From Catellatospora tritici (lineage in GTDB: Bacteria; Actinomycetota; Actinomycetes; Mycobacteriales; Micromonosporaceae): 64,000 nt of DNA. The notes below the pieces were generated by a model that saw only the letters and a program-made list of their open reading frames with translations, made no database searches and was not told where the DNA came from. The DNA is taken from NCBI RefSeq assembly GCF_019083965.1, contig NZ_JAHRCY010000021.1, forward strand, positions 1-64,000. The letters are read 5' to 3'. The first letter of the stretch is position 1; each line of letters starts with the position of its first letter. Shown one piece after another: positions 19,301 through 28,598 of this stretch. The translations under genes and the position numbers were made by a program.

Positions 19301-19557
19301 TGGCGAAGGCCGGGGTCGCGTTGGCGGACTACTGGCTGGCGGCGGGGGAGCCGGAGCGGGCCGGGTACGTGCTCGGGGCGGCCGAGCGCATCCGTGGCGT
19401 CGCCGACCGGGGAAGCCCTGATGCCATCCGGGTCGCCGACCTGGTCGCCGCTGACGCCGCTGCGACGGTGGAATTGGCGCGCGGGCGTGCGCTGGGGCGG
19501 GCGGAGGCGCTGGCGGCGCTGAAGGTGGACCCTGGCGGTTCCCCCGAAAACGCCTAG
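16375..19557 (+). CDS. AfsR/SARP-type transcriptional regulator with NB-ARC ATPase
   Basis: 1060 residues from ATG 16375. The N-terminal winged helix (MRVGILGPLEVSSGGRHIEI, LRALLIRLALDAGR, LWG) is followed by the bacterial transcriptional activation domain (LREEL/RPHALLVQALYQAGRQAEALAAYDALR, to about residue 240). Then comes an NB-ARC ATPase with P-loop GPGGAGKTRLA near 285 and LVVLDNCEHL near 370. The last ~400 residues are helical and TPR-like. This is the AfsR/DnrI-like regulator class, often controlling secondary metabolism by binding direct repeats near the -35 of targets. No obvious target lies next to it; the NACHT gene follows after 166 bases. Specificity is unknown. The longer frame beginning at 16228 would read through palindrome C and is not adopted. 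Confidence 0.93.
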   Translation: MRVGILGPLEVSSGGRHIEITGARLRALLIRLALDAGRTVSVPALADALWGEAVPADPANAVQSLVSRLRRALPDDTVSYGPGGYRLDLTTEDVDALRFEQLARQGQRELRAGDPAAAARSLAAALRLWRGEPLAEVADAPYAVAPAARWAELRLSATEDRIEAELAGGGGEHLVAELEELTRANPLRERPHALLVQALYQAGRQAEALAAYDALRDRLADELGLDLSPQLQELRVAVLRADPALAGRKPARRGNLRAALTSFVGREPERARIEQQLAAGRLVTLVGPGGAGKTRLATTVAAEHAGRGDGAVWLVELAAVVDPIDLTQTVLAALELRELPHLENAGASTAPRDATSRLVEALSAPGTLVVLDNCEHLVAAVAQLADDLLSRCPRLRIVATSREPLAILGEALCPVTPLSLPEPDADVARALTFPVVELLRDRAVAVCPDFVVDEGNVAAVVEICRRLDGLPLAIELAAARLRTLSPQHVAARLDDRFRLLTGGSRTALARHRTLRAVVDWSWDLLGEQERLLAARLAVFPAGIAHDSAAGVCAGPDLPAAEVPDLLDALVDRSLLQVVPADEPRYRMLDTIREYGLEQLAAAGTLAATRDAHLAWFLELAETAEPKLRGPEQIEWIGRLVTERDNVLAALHHACDTGDADAAVRMGASLGLFWTVLGDNAEAATWLGQALAVPGPTSAQTRTLARVFHLVNKAAVEPSQEGVSGVMEAFVKLAAEVDPEWDHPLFALVEPAMAMVADNTEAGLAAIERRLGNADPWAQAMLLAARAFIRDNDGDAEGMYADMQDAVARLRAIGDRAGLSVTLTALAEAELVRGRGEVAVGLLHESISLVRQLSSDEDSGYARMRLAAMRVHLGEYDAARADLRELARGGNGRDVCGALLTLGDLARYQDRLDEAWEHYAAAKAQVAETFMVSPQFLALIGTSVAHLMVARRELATARVELVSALAAGLQVKDMPVVAKAGVALADYWLAAGEPERAGYVLGAAERIRGVADRGSPDAIRVADLVAADAAATVELARGRALGRAEALAALKVDPGGSPENA

Positions 19558-19723
19558 CTCGGCTGCCGTCAGCGAGCAGCATGGGAGAGCACCGGGCACG
19601 GCCAGTCTCGTGGAGGCCAATCCGGTACGCCGTCGACGCACGGCAATGAATTGCCCGATCGGTGGACGTCTACGCCAGCTTCGGGACGTGTCCTATGTGT
19701 CCCTGCTGGTGGATGATGCAGCG

Positions 19724-21757
19724 GTGACGTCTGAACGCCACCGACCCAGATTCTCCCCGCTGGTCCTGCTCGTCATGCTGGCGATTGTCGTGACCGGAGT
19801 ATTCTTGCTTCGGGCCGGGACCCGCGGTGCGCAGATCGCCGGCGTCCTCTCGCTCCTGGTCGGGGTGTTGATCCCGTTGATCACTTCCCGAAGCGCACGT
19901 TCGGACATCGGGCCGGACGTTCTGCGGCAGGCTGCCAGCAAGTTGGCCCGCGCCACCGCGATGGAAGCCAACTCCGCGCTGCGCCGCGCACTGGCTGACG
20001 ATGCGGATGCTCGACCGGCCGACATGACCTTTCGCGGCCCGCATCACGAGGCCGAGGCTGTGCTCGTGCAATGGCGAGCCGATGGCGGTGACACACGGGG
20101 TTCGCTGGCCGACATGGATGCCTACTTTGGCACGCTTGAACGCGGACGCCTGGTCATCTTGGGTGAGCCGGGCAGTGGCAAGACCGTTCTGGCCTACCAT
20201 CTGGCTCGGGCTTTGGCGCTGGCCGCCGAACGTCATGACGGCGGGGAGCTTCGGGTGCCGGTCTGGGCGAGCCTTCCGTCGTGGGACCTTGACGAGAAAG
20301 CCGCCCAACTAGGCGATCCGGACCTGGTCGAGCGTTTCGACCAGTGGATCATCGGGCGCATCGTCAGTCATGGTGTCGATGAGCAGATCGCGAAGCAGCT
20401 GGTCGGCGCTGGAATGGTGCTGCCCGTCCTGGACGGGCTCGACGAGATGGACCAGGACGGGCCGACCGGGCTGAAACGAGCGCCACTGCTTGTTCGGGTG
20501 CTGAACGTGTATGGTCGGCGCTCTTTCGTGGTTACCTGTCGACGCGGCCACTACCAGGGGTTGGCGACGGTCCCGACCGGGTCCGGGCCGGTGCCGGTGC
20601 TTCAAGACACTCAGCTAGTGATCATCAAGCCGCTGGATCCCGAACAGGTGATCAGCTACTTGGAGCGGCGACTGCCGCCGAGCGCAATATCCGGGAGTTG
20701 GGCGGTGGTGATCGATCTGCTGCGCACCGAGCCGGACTCGTCATTGAGCCGTGCCCTCCGTACGCCGTGGCGCCTGTTCCTGGCGCTGACCGTCTATCGT
20801 GACGGACGCGGTGAGCCAGCCGACATGGTCGGTCTGTCGGAGCCGGAGCTGCTGGATTCGCTGACGGCACGGCTCATTTCCACCGTCGTCCGGCAGCGCC
20901 CACCGGTTGACGACACCTACTCCGCCGAGAACGTCACCCAGTGGATGACCCATATGGCACGTGGAGTTAGCGATCATCGTGGGACTTCGGGTCGGAGCAC
21001 GGCAGATCTCAGGCCCGACCGCATCTGGCAGCTCGGCGGACCGGTGGCGGACTGGACGACCAGGATCCTGAATGGGCTGGTCGCTGCCGCCGGTTATGGA
21101 GCGGCGTACCTACTCCTCGGCTCGCCGCATCGGACCTGGCAGATCATCGTATTCGCGCTGTCGTCTGGAGTGGTCGTAGTAGGTGCCATCGGCACGTCGC
21201 ATCGATGGAGTGACTTTGAGCGGTTCGACTTCGCTCTGCTTCGGCAGAGCAGGGTGCGGCGCCTCTTCGTCTGGGGCCTGGTTCTGGCACCGGTTGGCGG
21301 AATTCTGTTGTCGGCACTTGGCCTATTGGTGAGAGGTCTGTTTCCGGATCTCCTCGTTGCGGGCAGCACCTCAGCCATCATCGATGACGTGACACTGATG
21401 ATCGTCATATATATTGGCGGAGGCATTGCATTCGGATTTCATGCGGCTTTCGAGACGATTGAGTCGCCGGCGGTGGCACTGGAACGTCCCAGTGATGTGA
21501 TCAGGCAAGCGCGTGTGCACGATTTGCTACGGTCCATGTGCTGCGGGCTGGTGGTGTTTTCGCCATTCCTGCTAGCCGTGTCACTGTGGCCGTCCTATCT
21601 GATCGGCACGTGGTTGGCCGCCCGGAAGGGCCGACTGCCGCGTCGGCCCGCCCGTTTCCTGGACTGGGCCTACGAGGCAGGCCTGCTACGGCTTTCCGGT
21701 GGTTCGATCCAGTTCCGTCACCGAGAACTACAGGACTGGCTCGCGAAACGCTCCTGA
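19724..21757 (+). CDS. NACHT-family STAND ATPase with N- and C-terminal membrane segments
   Basis: About 677 residues if GTG 19724 is used; in-frame ATGs at 19646 or 19610 would lengthen it. The order is: two N-terminal hydrophobic helices (PLVLLVMLAIVVTGVFLL; IAGVLSLLVGVLIPLI), a NACHT ATPase with P-loop GEPGSGKTVLA (near residue 147) and Walker B LPVLDGLDEMD (near 235), a helical linker, then at least four further membrane helices (about residues 450-625), and a short tail with FRHRELQDWLAK. NACHT proteins are signal-transducing ATPases; bacterial members act in antiphage defence or developmental signalling. The membrane-flanked layout suggests a sensor at the envelope. Neighbours give no partner. 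Codon usage has more A/T-ending codons than the AfsR-like gene next to it, hinting at separate ancestry. Confidence 0.82.
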   Translation: MTSERHRPRFSPLVLLVMLAIVVTGVFLLRAGTRGAQIAGVLSLLVGVLIPLITSRSARSDIGPDVLRQAASKLARATAMEANSALRRALADDADARPADMTFRGPHHEAEAVLVQWRADGGDTRGSLADMDAYFGTLERGRLVILGEPGSGKTVLAYHLARALALAAERHDGGELRVPVWASLPSWDLDEKAAQLGDPDLVERFDQWIIGRIVSHGVDEQIAKQLVGAGMVLPVLDGLDEMDQDGPTGLKRAPLLVRVLNVYGRRSFVVTCRRGHYQGLATVPTGSGPVPVLQDTQLVIIKPLDPEQVISYLERRLPPSAISGSWAVVIDLLRTEPDSSLSRALRTPWRLFLALTVYRDGRGEPADMVGLSEPELLDSLTARLISTVVRQRPPVDDTYSAENVTQWMTHMARGVSDHRGTSGRSTADLRPDRIWQLGGPVADWTTRILNGLVAAAGYGAAYLLLGSPHRTWQIIVFALSSGVVVVGAIGTSHRWSDFERFDFALLRQSRVRRLFVWGLVLAPVGGILLSALGLLVRGLFPDLLVAGSTSAIIDDVTLMIVIYIGGGIAFGFHAAFETIESPAVALERPSDVIRQARVHDLLRSMCCGLVVFSPFLLAVSLWPSYLIGTWLAARKGRLPRRPARFLDWAYEAGLLRLSGGSIQFRHRELQDWLAKRS

Positions 21758-21891
21758 GGGTCCCGCCGTTCTGCGCGATCGGCCAGCGCCGGCAGATCGG
21801 CCGTGCCGCCGAGGTCCGTCGCGCGTAGGCATTCCGGGTCTGCGGATCATTCGGCCTGACCTCCTTGCGCTCGGGCGGCGGGAAGCCATCG

Positions 21892-22020
21892 GCGAGCGCC
21901 TTTGCTCTGCACCCATGCCTTTGCTCTGCACCCGTGGACGCAGAAGGTGTTGCGCGGATGGGTGCAGAGCAAGCACATGGGTGCAGAGCAAGCACATGGG
22001 TGCAGAGCAAAGGCACTCGC
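21892..22020. repeat. Inverted repeat cluster with 19-base period (TTGCTCTGCACCC)
   Basis: Two 19-base units carrying TTGCTCTGCACCC (21902-21914 and 21921-21933) face three units carrying its reverse complement GGGTGCAGAGCAA (21960-21972, 21979-21991, 21998-22010). The outermost 23 bases on each side (21892-21914 and 21998-22020) pair with one mismatch. The whole folds into several alternative long hairpins between the convergent NACHT gene and the exporter operon, ending 4 bases before the permease stop codon. Confidence 0.9.
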
Positions 22021-22024
22021 CGGG

Positions 22025-22845
22025 TTAGGTGCGGCGGCGGTAGGCGCGGACCGCGAGCGGGGCGAACACCACCAGCATGCCCAGCGACCAGACGAGTGTG
22101 TGCAGGACGGGTCCGGCGGTCGGGCCGCCGAGCATCAGCGCCCGCGACGCCGACATCACGTCCGTCACCGGGTTGATCTTCACCCATGCCTGCAGCCAGC
22201 CGGGCAGCGTGCTGGTCTGCACCATCATGTTGGTGCCGAAGGTCAGCGGGAACATCACGATGAACGAGATGCCCTGCACGGCGCCGGGTTCGCGCACCAG
22301 CATGCCGATGAGCACCGACATCCAGCTCAGGCAGAAGCTGAACCCCAGTACCAGCAGGCAGGCCGACAGGCCGAGCAACGGCGAGGTCCCGAACCGGAAC
22401 CCGAGCGCGAACCCGAGCCCGAGCAGCACCACGATCGACACCACGAACCGGATCACGTCCCCGACGACCGCCCCGATCAGCGGTGCCGAGCGGGCGATCG
22501 GCAGGCTGCGGAAGCGGTCGAAGACGCCCTTCTTGATGTCGGTGTTGAGGTTGACGCCGATGGCGGTGGAGGCGAACATCGCGGTCTGCACCATGATCGC
22601 CGGGAGCAGGAACTGCAGGTACTCGTGCTGGCTACCGGCGATGGCGCCGCCGAGCAGGTACACGAAGATGACCACGAAGATCACCGGCTGGAGCGTGACG
22701 TCGAGCAGCTGCTCGGGCGTACGCATGGTCTTGGTCAGGCTGCGTCCGGCCAGGGCGAGGCTGTGCCGCAGCAGCGCGAACGGCCGCCGGGCCGGGGCGG
22801 CGGCGCTGCCGCCGGGGCGCTGGGCGGGGGCGAGGGTGGTGGTGG

Positions 22846-22849
<4 letters not shown>
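22025..22849 (-). CDS. ABC-2 exporter permease (DrrB-like)
   Basis: A 274-residue ABC-2 type permease with six hydrophobic segments after an Ala/Pro-rich cytoplasmic start. Typical motifs are LDVTLQPVIFVVIFVYLLGG in the first helix region, NTDIKKGVFDRFRSLPIARS in the cytoplasmic loop (the DrrB signature region), and NPVTDVMSASRALMLGG near the end. With the ATPase gene, which it overlaps by four bases (ATGA), it forms a drug or lipid exporter of the daunorubicin DrrAB type. The substrate is unknown. Transcription probably ends at the inverted repeat cluster just past the stop. Confidence 0.92.
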
Positions 22850-23805
<956 letters not shown>

Positions 23806-23986
23806 GATTCCTCGTTCCGTCAGTCAGTGTGCGACGGGACCCACTGTCCGGCGGGCCGCTGCCAGCACGCGCACACGCCGCTGTCACGCCCGTGTCAGCG
23901 GAGATCTAGCAGCTCAGGCCCTCTATCGGGTACGTTGCAAGGCCCCCCGCCTCTCGCGAGGTCCCCCCGATTTCGGCGAGGTCAGC

Positions 23987-24187
23987 ATGCAGCACCGGTG
24001 CGGCAAGCACGTCGTCCTGTCCGCGCCCGCGTCCCCGGGCTCCCAGTGGGTGAGCTGCGCTGTTCACTACCTGGGCAGCGGCCACCTGCGCGAGCGCTTC
24101 ACCCGCATCATCGCCCTGGAGTACGGCGGTGAGGAGATCCTGCGGCTCGGCTGGATCATCGACCACGCCATGCTCGATCCCGCCTGA
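23987..24187 (+). CDS. Small hypothetical protein, 66 residues
   Basis: ATG 23987 follows GCGAGG at five to six bases. The product is MQHRCGKHVVLSAPASPG onward, with two Cys and several His near the N-terminus, ending LGWIIDHAMLDPA. No family was recognised. It is divergent from the exporter operon and ends 65 bases before the next gene. Codon third positions are strongly G/C, supporting coding. It is read confidently as a frame, but function is open. Confidence 0.55.
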   Translation: MQHRCGKHVVLSAPASPGSQWVSCAVHYLGSGHLRERFTRIIALEYGGEEILRLGWIIDHAMLDPA

Positions 24188-24238
24188 GGTGTCTGCACCG
24201 AAACCGGCGATCTTCCTAAATATGAGGACGATCGCCTC

Positions 24239-24253
24239 TAATATCGGGATCTG
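24239..24253 (+). promoter_or_regulatory. -10 element for a leaderless transcript
   Basis: TAATAT (24239-24244) lies eight bases before the GTG start at 24253, so transcription should begin at or very near the start codon. No Shine-Dalgarno sequence is present. Confidence 0.55.
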
Positions 24254-25485
24254 TGACATATCGGATAATCAGACCAATTCAGGCCGCGTCGGCGGTGGCG
24301 GTCACCGTGCTCGCCGCGCTGCTCCCGGCCACCGGCGCCGCGGCGCGCCCGTCGGTGCTGCAGGTGCCGTCCCAGTACCCGACCATCCAGGCCGCGGTGA
24401 ACGCCGCGTACGCCGGAGACACGGTCCGGGTGGCGCCGGGCCGCTACCACGAACAGGTGACCATCTCCAAGAACCTGCGACTGTTCGGCGCGGGTAGGAA
24501 GGCGACCACGGTCGTCGCGCCGGATCCGCTGAAGCCGAACGTGGGCGATGCCGCCGCGCTCATCGGGGTCACTGGCGGAGCCAAGGTGGAGATCGCGAAC
24601 CTGGGCGTGTCCGGACCGGTCGCGCATCCGTGCGCCGAGCAGCCGCTGCACGCGGGGATCTTCGTTGCGGGCGGCGCGACGTTGAAGCTGTCGCGGGCGA
24701 GGGTCAGCGACATCGTCAACACCCCGGTCGAGAGCTGCGACCACGACGGCAACGGCATCCTGGTCGGCAGCTTCCTCACCGGCGACGTCGGCCACGCGGT
24801 GATCGACCATGTCGAGGTCACGCACTACACCGGCGTCGCCCTGACGGCGTTCAGCGCGGGCACGACGGTGACCCTGACCGACAGTCTCCTCGACGCGAAG
24901 ATCGATCCGGCGACCAGTGTCTTCACCGGCGGCGTGGAGATCGGTGACGCGGCGTCGGCGCACGTCACCCGCAACGTCGTCATCGGCAACCGCTGCAACG
25001 ACTTCGAGGATGCCTGCGGACCCGACCCGAGTGTCCAGTTCCAGGCCGCCGCGTTCGAGGACGGCCCAGGTGCGCTGCCCGCCGCCGACACGGAGATCGC
25101 CCACAACCGGTTCATCGGCAACGATGCCGGGCTCTACCTGTTCGCGTTCGCCGACTGCTGCCGGGTGCACGACAACGTCACCAGGGACAGCATCTTCTAC
25201 GGCGCGATCGTCCAGGACGGCGACACCACCCTCGACCACGAGAAGATCGTCGGCGGTCCGGTCGGCGTGATCGCCGTGGCGGACCTCGCCGACACCACGG
25301 CGACGCTGAAGGGGGTCGTCATCAAGGGCGCGGCGACCCCGACGAAGACGCAGGACTGCTGCGGGTTCACGGCGTCGATCGTGCGGGTGCCCGGCTCGGC
25401 GCCGGTCTCGGCCGGCGCACACCGCGCGCGGCCGCCGGGTCAGGCAGGTGCCCACGCCGTCGCGGTGACGCGTCGCGCCGGCTGA
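24253..25485 (+). CDS. Secreted right-handed beta-helix protein
   Basis: A 410-residue exported protein. The signal peptide is AASAVAVTVLAALLPATGAAA (cleavage near residue 31). The pectinesterase-like opening VPSQYPTIQAAVNAAYAGDTVRVAPGRYHEQVTI is diagnostic of periplasmic-copper-protein/NosD-like parallel beta-helices. Repeated short strands follow, with Asn and Asp turns (NVVIGNRCND, HNRFIGNDAGLYLF, HDNVTRDSIFYGA). Four Cys are placed to form disulphides (NRCNDFEDACG; ADCCR; QDCCGF). The catalytic residues of pectinesterase are not obvious, so an enzyme activity is not claimed. The GTG start seems leaderless. The His- and Ala-rich tail is probably disordered. Confidence 0.85.
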   Translation: MTYRIIRPIQAASAVAVTVLAALLPATGAAARPSVLQVPSQYPTIQAAVNAAYAGDTVRVAPGRYHEQVTISKNLRLFGAGRKATTVVAPDPLKPNVGDAAALIGVTGGAKVEIANLGVSGPVAHPCAEQPLHAGIFVAGGATLKLSRARVSDIVNTPVESCDHDGNGILVGSFLTGDVGHAVIDHVEVTHYTGVALTAFSAGTTVTLTDSLLDAKIDPATSVFTGGVEIGDAASAHVTRNVVIGNRCNDFEDACGPDPSVQFQAAAFEDGPGALPAADTEIAHNRFIGNDAGLYLFAFADCCRVHDNVTRDSIFYGAIVQDGDTTLDHEKIVGGPVGVIAVADLADTTATLKGVVIKGAATPTKTQDCCGFTASIVRVPGSAPVSAGAHRARPPGQAGAHAVAVTRRAG

Positions 25486-25673
25486 CGCGGAAGGCGGAGT
25501 CGGCGGCGCGTGCCGTCGGCTCCGCGGTTTGCTCGGCGTTTCCGATCAGAGAAACCACTCCGGCCCGACTCGTGCCTGAAACCGGCGATTGCCGGCCGCA
25601 CCAAGGTCGCAGTGGGACGGTGAGCTGGCGCAAAATCAGGCGATAACGGGGTTGAACGGATATCGTTCGGCGC

Positions 25674-26243
25674 ATGGGAGGCAATGCGTTTCGCGGGTTC
25701 GTGCCGTGGATCATCTTCTGGGTGGTCGCGGGGCCGAGCACCTGGGTCTACGCGGCGGGCGGTGCGTTCGTGGCCACGCTGATCCTGCTGCTCCCGCTAC
25801 GGCACCACAAGCCGATCAAACTGGTCGAGATCATCTCGGCGGCCTTCTTCGGCGCGCTGACGATCGCGGGCCTGCTGCTCGACCCCGGCCAGCTGGAATG
25901 GCTGGAGCGCTACTCGCAGGCGATCTCCAGCGGCATCCTCGCCCTGGTGGTGCTCGGTTCGCTGGCCTTCACCCCGTTCACCGAGCAGTACGCTCGCGAG
26001 CAGACCCCGCCGGAGGTCCGGCAGCGCCCGATCTACAAGCAGGTCAACCGCAAGCTCACCCTCGTCTGGGGCCTGGTCTTCGCCGCCTGCGCGGTGCTGG
26101 GCGTGCTGTCCCAGCAGATGAGCAGCGGCAGGGCCTGGGTCAACTGGATCCTGCCCATCGCGCTGATCGCCGGGGCGTACAAGTTCACCATGTGGTATCC
26201 GCAGCAGGTCCGCGCCCGCGAGCACCCGGCCCCGGCGGCCTGA
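25674..26243 (+). CDS. Four- to six-helix membrane protein, unknown function
   Basis: A 189-residue inner-membrane protein with about six hydrophobic segments, beginning FVPWIIFWVVAGPSTWVYAAGGAFVATLILLLPL and ending ILPIALIAGAYKFTMWYPQQVRAREHP. A cytoplasmic loop TPPEVRQRPIYKQVNRKLTLVWG separates the halves. No named family was recognised with certainty. TATCGT (25661-25666) lies seven bases before ATG 25674, so the transcript is probably leaderless. It is convergent with the next gene, four bases apart. Confidence 0.8.
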   Translation: MGGNAFRGFVPWIIFWVVAGPSTWVYAAGGAFVATLILLLPLRHHKPIKLVEIISAAFFGALTIAGLLLDPGQLEWLERYSQAISSGILALVVLGSLAFTPFTEQYAREQTPPEVRQRPIYKQVNRKLTLVWGLVFAACAVLGVLSQQMSSGRAWVNWILPIALIAGAYKFTMWYPQQVRAREHPAPAA

Positions 26244-26246
26244 GCG

Positions 26247-26672
26247 TCAGCCGCCCAGCGTCGTGTCCTCGCGGGCGTCCATGTACATGTCGGACGCGAT
26301 CTTCCAGCCGTCGGGCTCGCGGGTGAACACCTTGAGCGAGAAGTTGCGGCGTACCGGCATGGTCGCGCCGTCGGCGGTCTGCTGCCCGGCGCGTTCCAGG
26401 TAGGTCCTGGCCACGGCGACGTCGGCGGTGAGCAGGCGGATGTCGGCTTGCGGCGGTCCGAGCGGCTTGCCCGCGGCGAAGTGCCGGTCGGCGAACAGGT
26501 TCGCCAGGTACGCCTCGATCGCGGCGCCGCCCTTGCGCGAGGTGCCGAACGCGTTGGTCCAGTCGGCGTCGGCGGTATAGAGCCCGGCCACCCCGTCGGC
26601 GGACAGGGTCGCGAACGCCTTGCCGAGGGCCTGCATCACGTCGCCGATCGCCGCGAGATCATCGTCAGCCAT
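26247..26672 (-). CDS. SnoaL/NTF2-like protein (SgcJ/DUF4440 type)
   Basis: 141 residues from ATG 26672; the longer frame adds a non-conserved leader. The order of elements fits a cone-shaped NTF2-like fold: helix AIGDVMQALGKAFATLSADGVAGLYTADADWTNAFG, helix IEAYLANLFADRHF, then strands DIRLLTADVAVARTYLERAG and FSLKVFTREPDGWKIASD. Members bind small hydrophobic molecules or act as isomerases or hydrolases; no catalytic set can be named here. TACCCT seven bases upstream of the ATG suggests a leaderless transcript. The alpha/beta hydrolase gene is divergent, 86 bases away. Confidence 0.85.
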   Translation of the reverse strand: MADDDLAAIGDVMQALGKAFATLSADGVAGLYTADADWTNAFGTSRKGGAAIEAYLANLFADRHFAAGKPLGPPQADIRLLTADVAVARTYLERAGQQTADGATMPVRRNFSLKVFTREPDGWKIASDMYMDAREDTTLGG

Positions 26673-26758
26673 GCCGTCAGGGTACGACCGATCCGTTCCG
26701 GTACGGCCGACCTGGACAAACATCCGCGACCGCGGCGCCGCGGTCATACGCTGGCGGT

Positions 26759-27601
26759 GTGACGACCACAGGCACCGCGTCGCTACGGCGGCGTGAGGAC
26801 GACAATTGGGAGATCATCGAGAACACGCCCGACCAGACCGCTTCCCGGGTGCTCATGCTGCCGGGGCTGTTCTGCACGGCCGAGTTCTACACCGACGTCC
26901 TGTCGGATCCGGCGCTGGCGGAGGCGGGCGTGTTGGCGCGGGCCGCCGACCCGCCCGGCTTCGCGGGCCGCCCGGTGCCCAAGGGCTTCGACTACCGGGT
27001 CGAGACCTACGCCGACCTCGTCGAGCAGTACGCCGAACGCGAGTCGATCGACCTGATCGTCGGGCACTCGTACTTCGCCAACGTCGGCGTCGAGATCGCG
27101 GCCCGTGGGCGATACCGAGGAAAGCTGCTGCTGCTGTCGCCGTCGTTCTCGCGTGCGGATGAGGAGGCCGACCTGCTGTCGCTCGATGGGGCCAGTCGTA
27201 TCCCGGTCGTCGGCACGCTGGTGTGGCTGGGCATCAATCCGTCGCTGAAGAAGGGCATGCGCGACCGGCTGCCCTCGGCACGCTTCAACGAGCTGTTCGC
27301 GCAGATGAAGCTCAACTCCCACGCCGCCAACCGGCATCTGGTCACCGGCTTCTTCGACCACATCAAGCGGTACGGCGACCTGACCGGTCGGCTGGCCGCC
27401 GCCACGACGCCGGTGTGGGTGGCCAGGGGTGACCGCGACGAGGTCGGCTTCACCGAGCAGGAGCAGGCGGGGATCGCGCGGGCGCCGCACGTGGAGCTGA
27501 AGACCATCCCCGGTGCGGCGCACTTCTCCATCACCGACACGCCACACGCCGTCGTACAGCTCGTACTCGACCTGCTCGCCCTCGACCCCGCGCAGGCATA
27601 G
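26759..27601 (+). CDS. Alpha/beta hydrolase with unusual GHSYF elbow
   Basis: A 280-residue alpha/beta hydrolase: strand and oxyanion region RVLMLPGLFCTAEFY, nucleophile elbow VGHSYFANVG (Ser near residue 104), acid region WVARGDRDEVGF and His in GAAHFSITDTP. The elbow reads G-H-S-Y-F instead of G-x-S-x-G, so the last glycine, which eases the tight turn, is a Phe. The three catalytic candidates are otherwise in place. Substrate unknown. GTG 26759 has a -10-like CATACG eight bases upstream and no Shine-Dalgarno, again a leaderless pattern. Confidence 0.87.
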   Translation: MTTTGTASLRRREDDNWEIIENTPDQTASRVLMLPGLFCTAEFYTDVLSDPALAEAGVLARAADPPGFAGRPVPKGFDYRVETYADLVEQYAERESIDLIVGHSYFANVGVEIAARGRYRGKLLLLSPSFSRADEEADLLSLDGASRIPVVGTLVWLGINPSLKKGMRDRLPSARFNELFAQMKLNSHAANRHLVTGFFDHIKRYGDLTGRLAAATTPVWVARGDRDEVGFTEQEQAGIARAPHVELKTIPGAAHFSITDTPHAVVQLVLDLLALDPAQA

Positions 27602-27638
27602 GCCAACGCCGCCGGCCGGCGGGGCGGGATGGGGTTGG

Positions 27639-28598
27639 TCAGGCCCAGGGGAGGGTGGCTCGGTGCTGCCAGTAGTCGGCGGGGGGTTCGCCCAGCTCGG
27701 CCGGCGGGGCGAGCTGGGCGGGGGTCAGGGCCAGGTGACGCGCGGCGAGGTTGCTGTGTAGTTGCGCGACGGTGGCCGCGCCGGAGAGGACCACGTCGAC
27801 CCATGGCTGAGCCAGCACGGCGGCCAGCGCGATCACGTCGGGTGTGGTGTCCTGCTCGCGTGCCAGCGCGGCGACGGGTTCGGGCGCCGCGCCGCAGGCC
27901 AGGCGTCCATTGGCCATCGCCTCCTTGACGATCACGCGGCAGCCGCGGGCACGGGCGCGGGCCAGCGCCGGACCCGCCGAGGATTCGAGCACGTTCCAGG
28001 TGGACTGGACGCTGCCGAACAGCGACTGCCCGGCCACCTCGATGTCCAGGGCCGCGTCGATGGTGTCGGCCTGGTGCGGCCCGCTGGTGGAGAATCCGAC
28101 GGTGACACCGCTGTCGCGCAGGTCCGCCAGGGCGCGGTGCAGGGCGGTGTCGGCGAGGGCCGGGCTGTCCGGGGTCAGCGAGTGGATCTGGTACAGGTCG
28201 AGCCGCCCGTCCAGCAGTTCCCGGGTCTCGGCCAGTTGCCGGATGAACGTGGCGAGGCTGTGCTCCTTGGTCTCGTGGACGGTCGCGTCGACGCGCCATC
28301 CGGCGGTGTAGGTGTAGCCCCATTTGCTGCCGACCACCACATCGGATGGTTCACGCGTGCGCAGCCAGTCGGCGAGGAACTGTTCGGCGCGGCCGTACGA
28401 GCGGGCGGTGTCGACATAGCGCACCCCGGCGGCGTACGCGGCGTCGAGCAGTTCGTGTGTGCGCTGCGCCAGCGCGGGCACCGACCGGTCTTCGGGTAGG
28501 TCACCGGCGCGGCCGAGGTTGATGTAGCCGGGGCGGCCGACGGCGGCCAGGCCGAGGCCGATCATCGGCGCGCCGTTCGGCAGTCGGTCCAGTGCCAT
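27639..28598 (-). CDS. Aldo/keto reductase
   Basis: 319 residues from ATG 28598; a TTG four codons upstream is a weaker choice. Aldo/keto reductase signatures are all visible: VRYVDTARSYGRAEQFL with the catalytic Asp and Tyr, the Lys in GSKWGY, and LYQIHSLTPDS with the His. The C-terminal NADP-binding strands include VIVKEAMANGRL and a VLSGAATVAQLHSN segment. It resembles the potassium channel beta/L-fucose dehydrogenase-like AKR branch rather than classical aldose reductase. Likely a cytosolic NADPH-dependent carbonyl reductase or sugar dehydrogenase. It is convergent with the hydrolase, with a 14-bp GC palindrome (27609-27622) between them. Confidence 0.92.
   Translation of the reverse strand: MALDRLPNGAPMIGLGLAAVGRPGYINLGRAGDLPEDRSVPALAQRTHELLDAAYAAGVRYVDTARSYGRAEQFLADWLRTREPSDVVVGSKWGYTYTAGWRVDATVHETKEHSLATFIRQLAETRELLDGRLDLYQIHSLTPDSPALADTALHRALADLRDSGVTVGFSTSGPHQADTIDAALDIEVAGQSLFGSVQSTWNVLESSAGPALARARARGCRVIVKEAMANGRLACGAAPEPVAALAREQDTTPDVIALAAVLAQPWVDVVLSGAATVAQLHSNLAARHLALTPAQLAPPAELGEPPADYWQHRATLPWA

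Noticed and set aside
21899..22010. Possible CRISPR array from regular spaced repeats
   Set aside because: Period is only 19 bases, the units are contiguous with no unique spacers, and the two sides are inverted; no cas genes.
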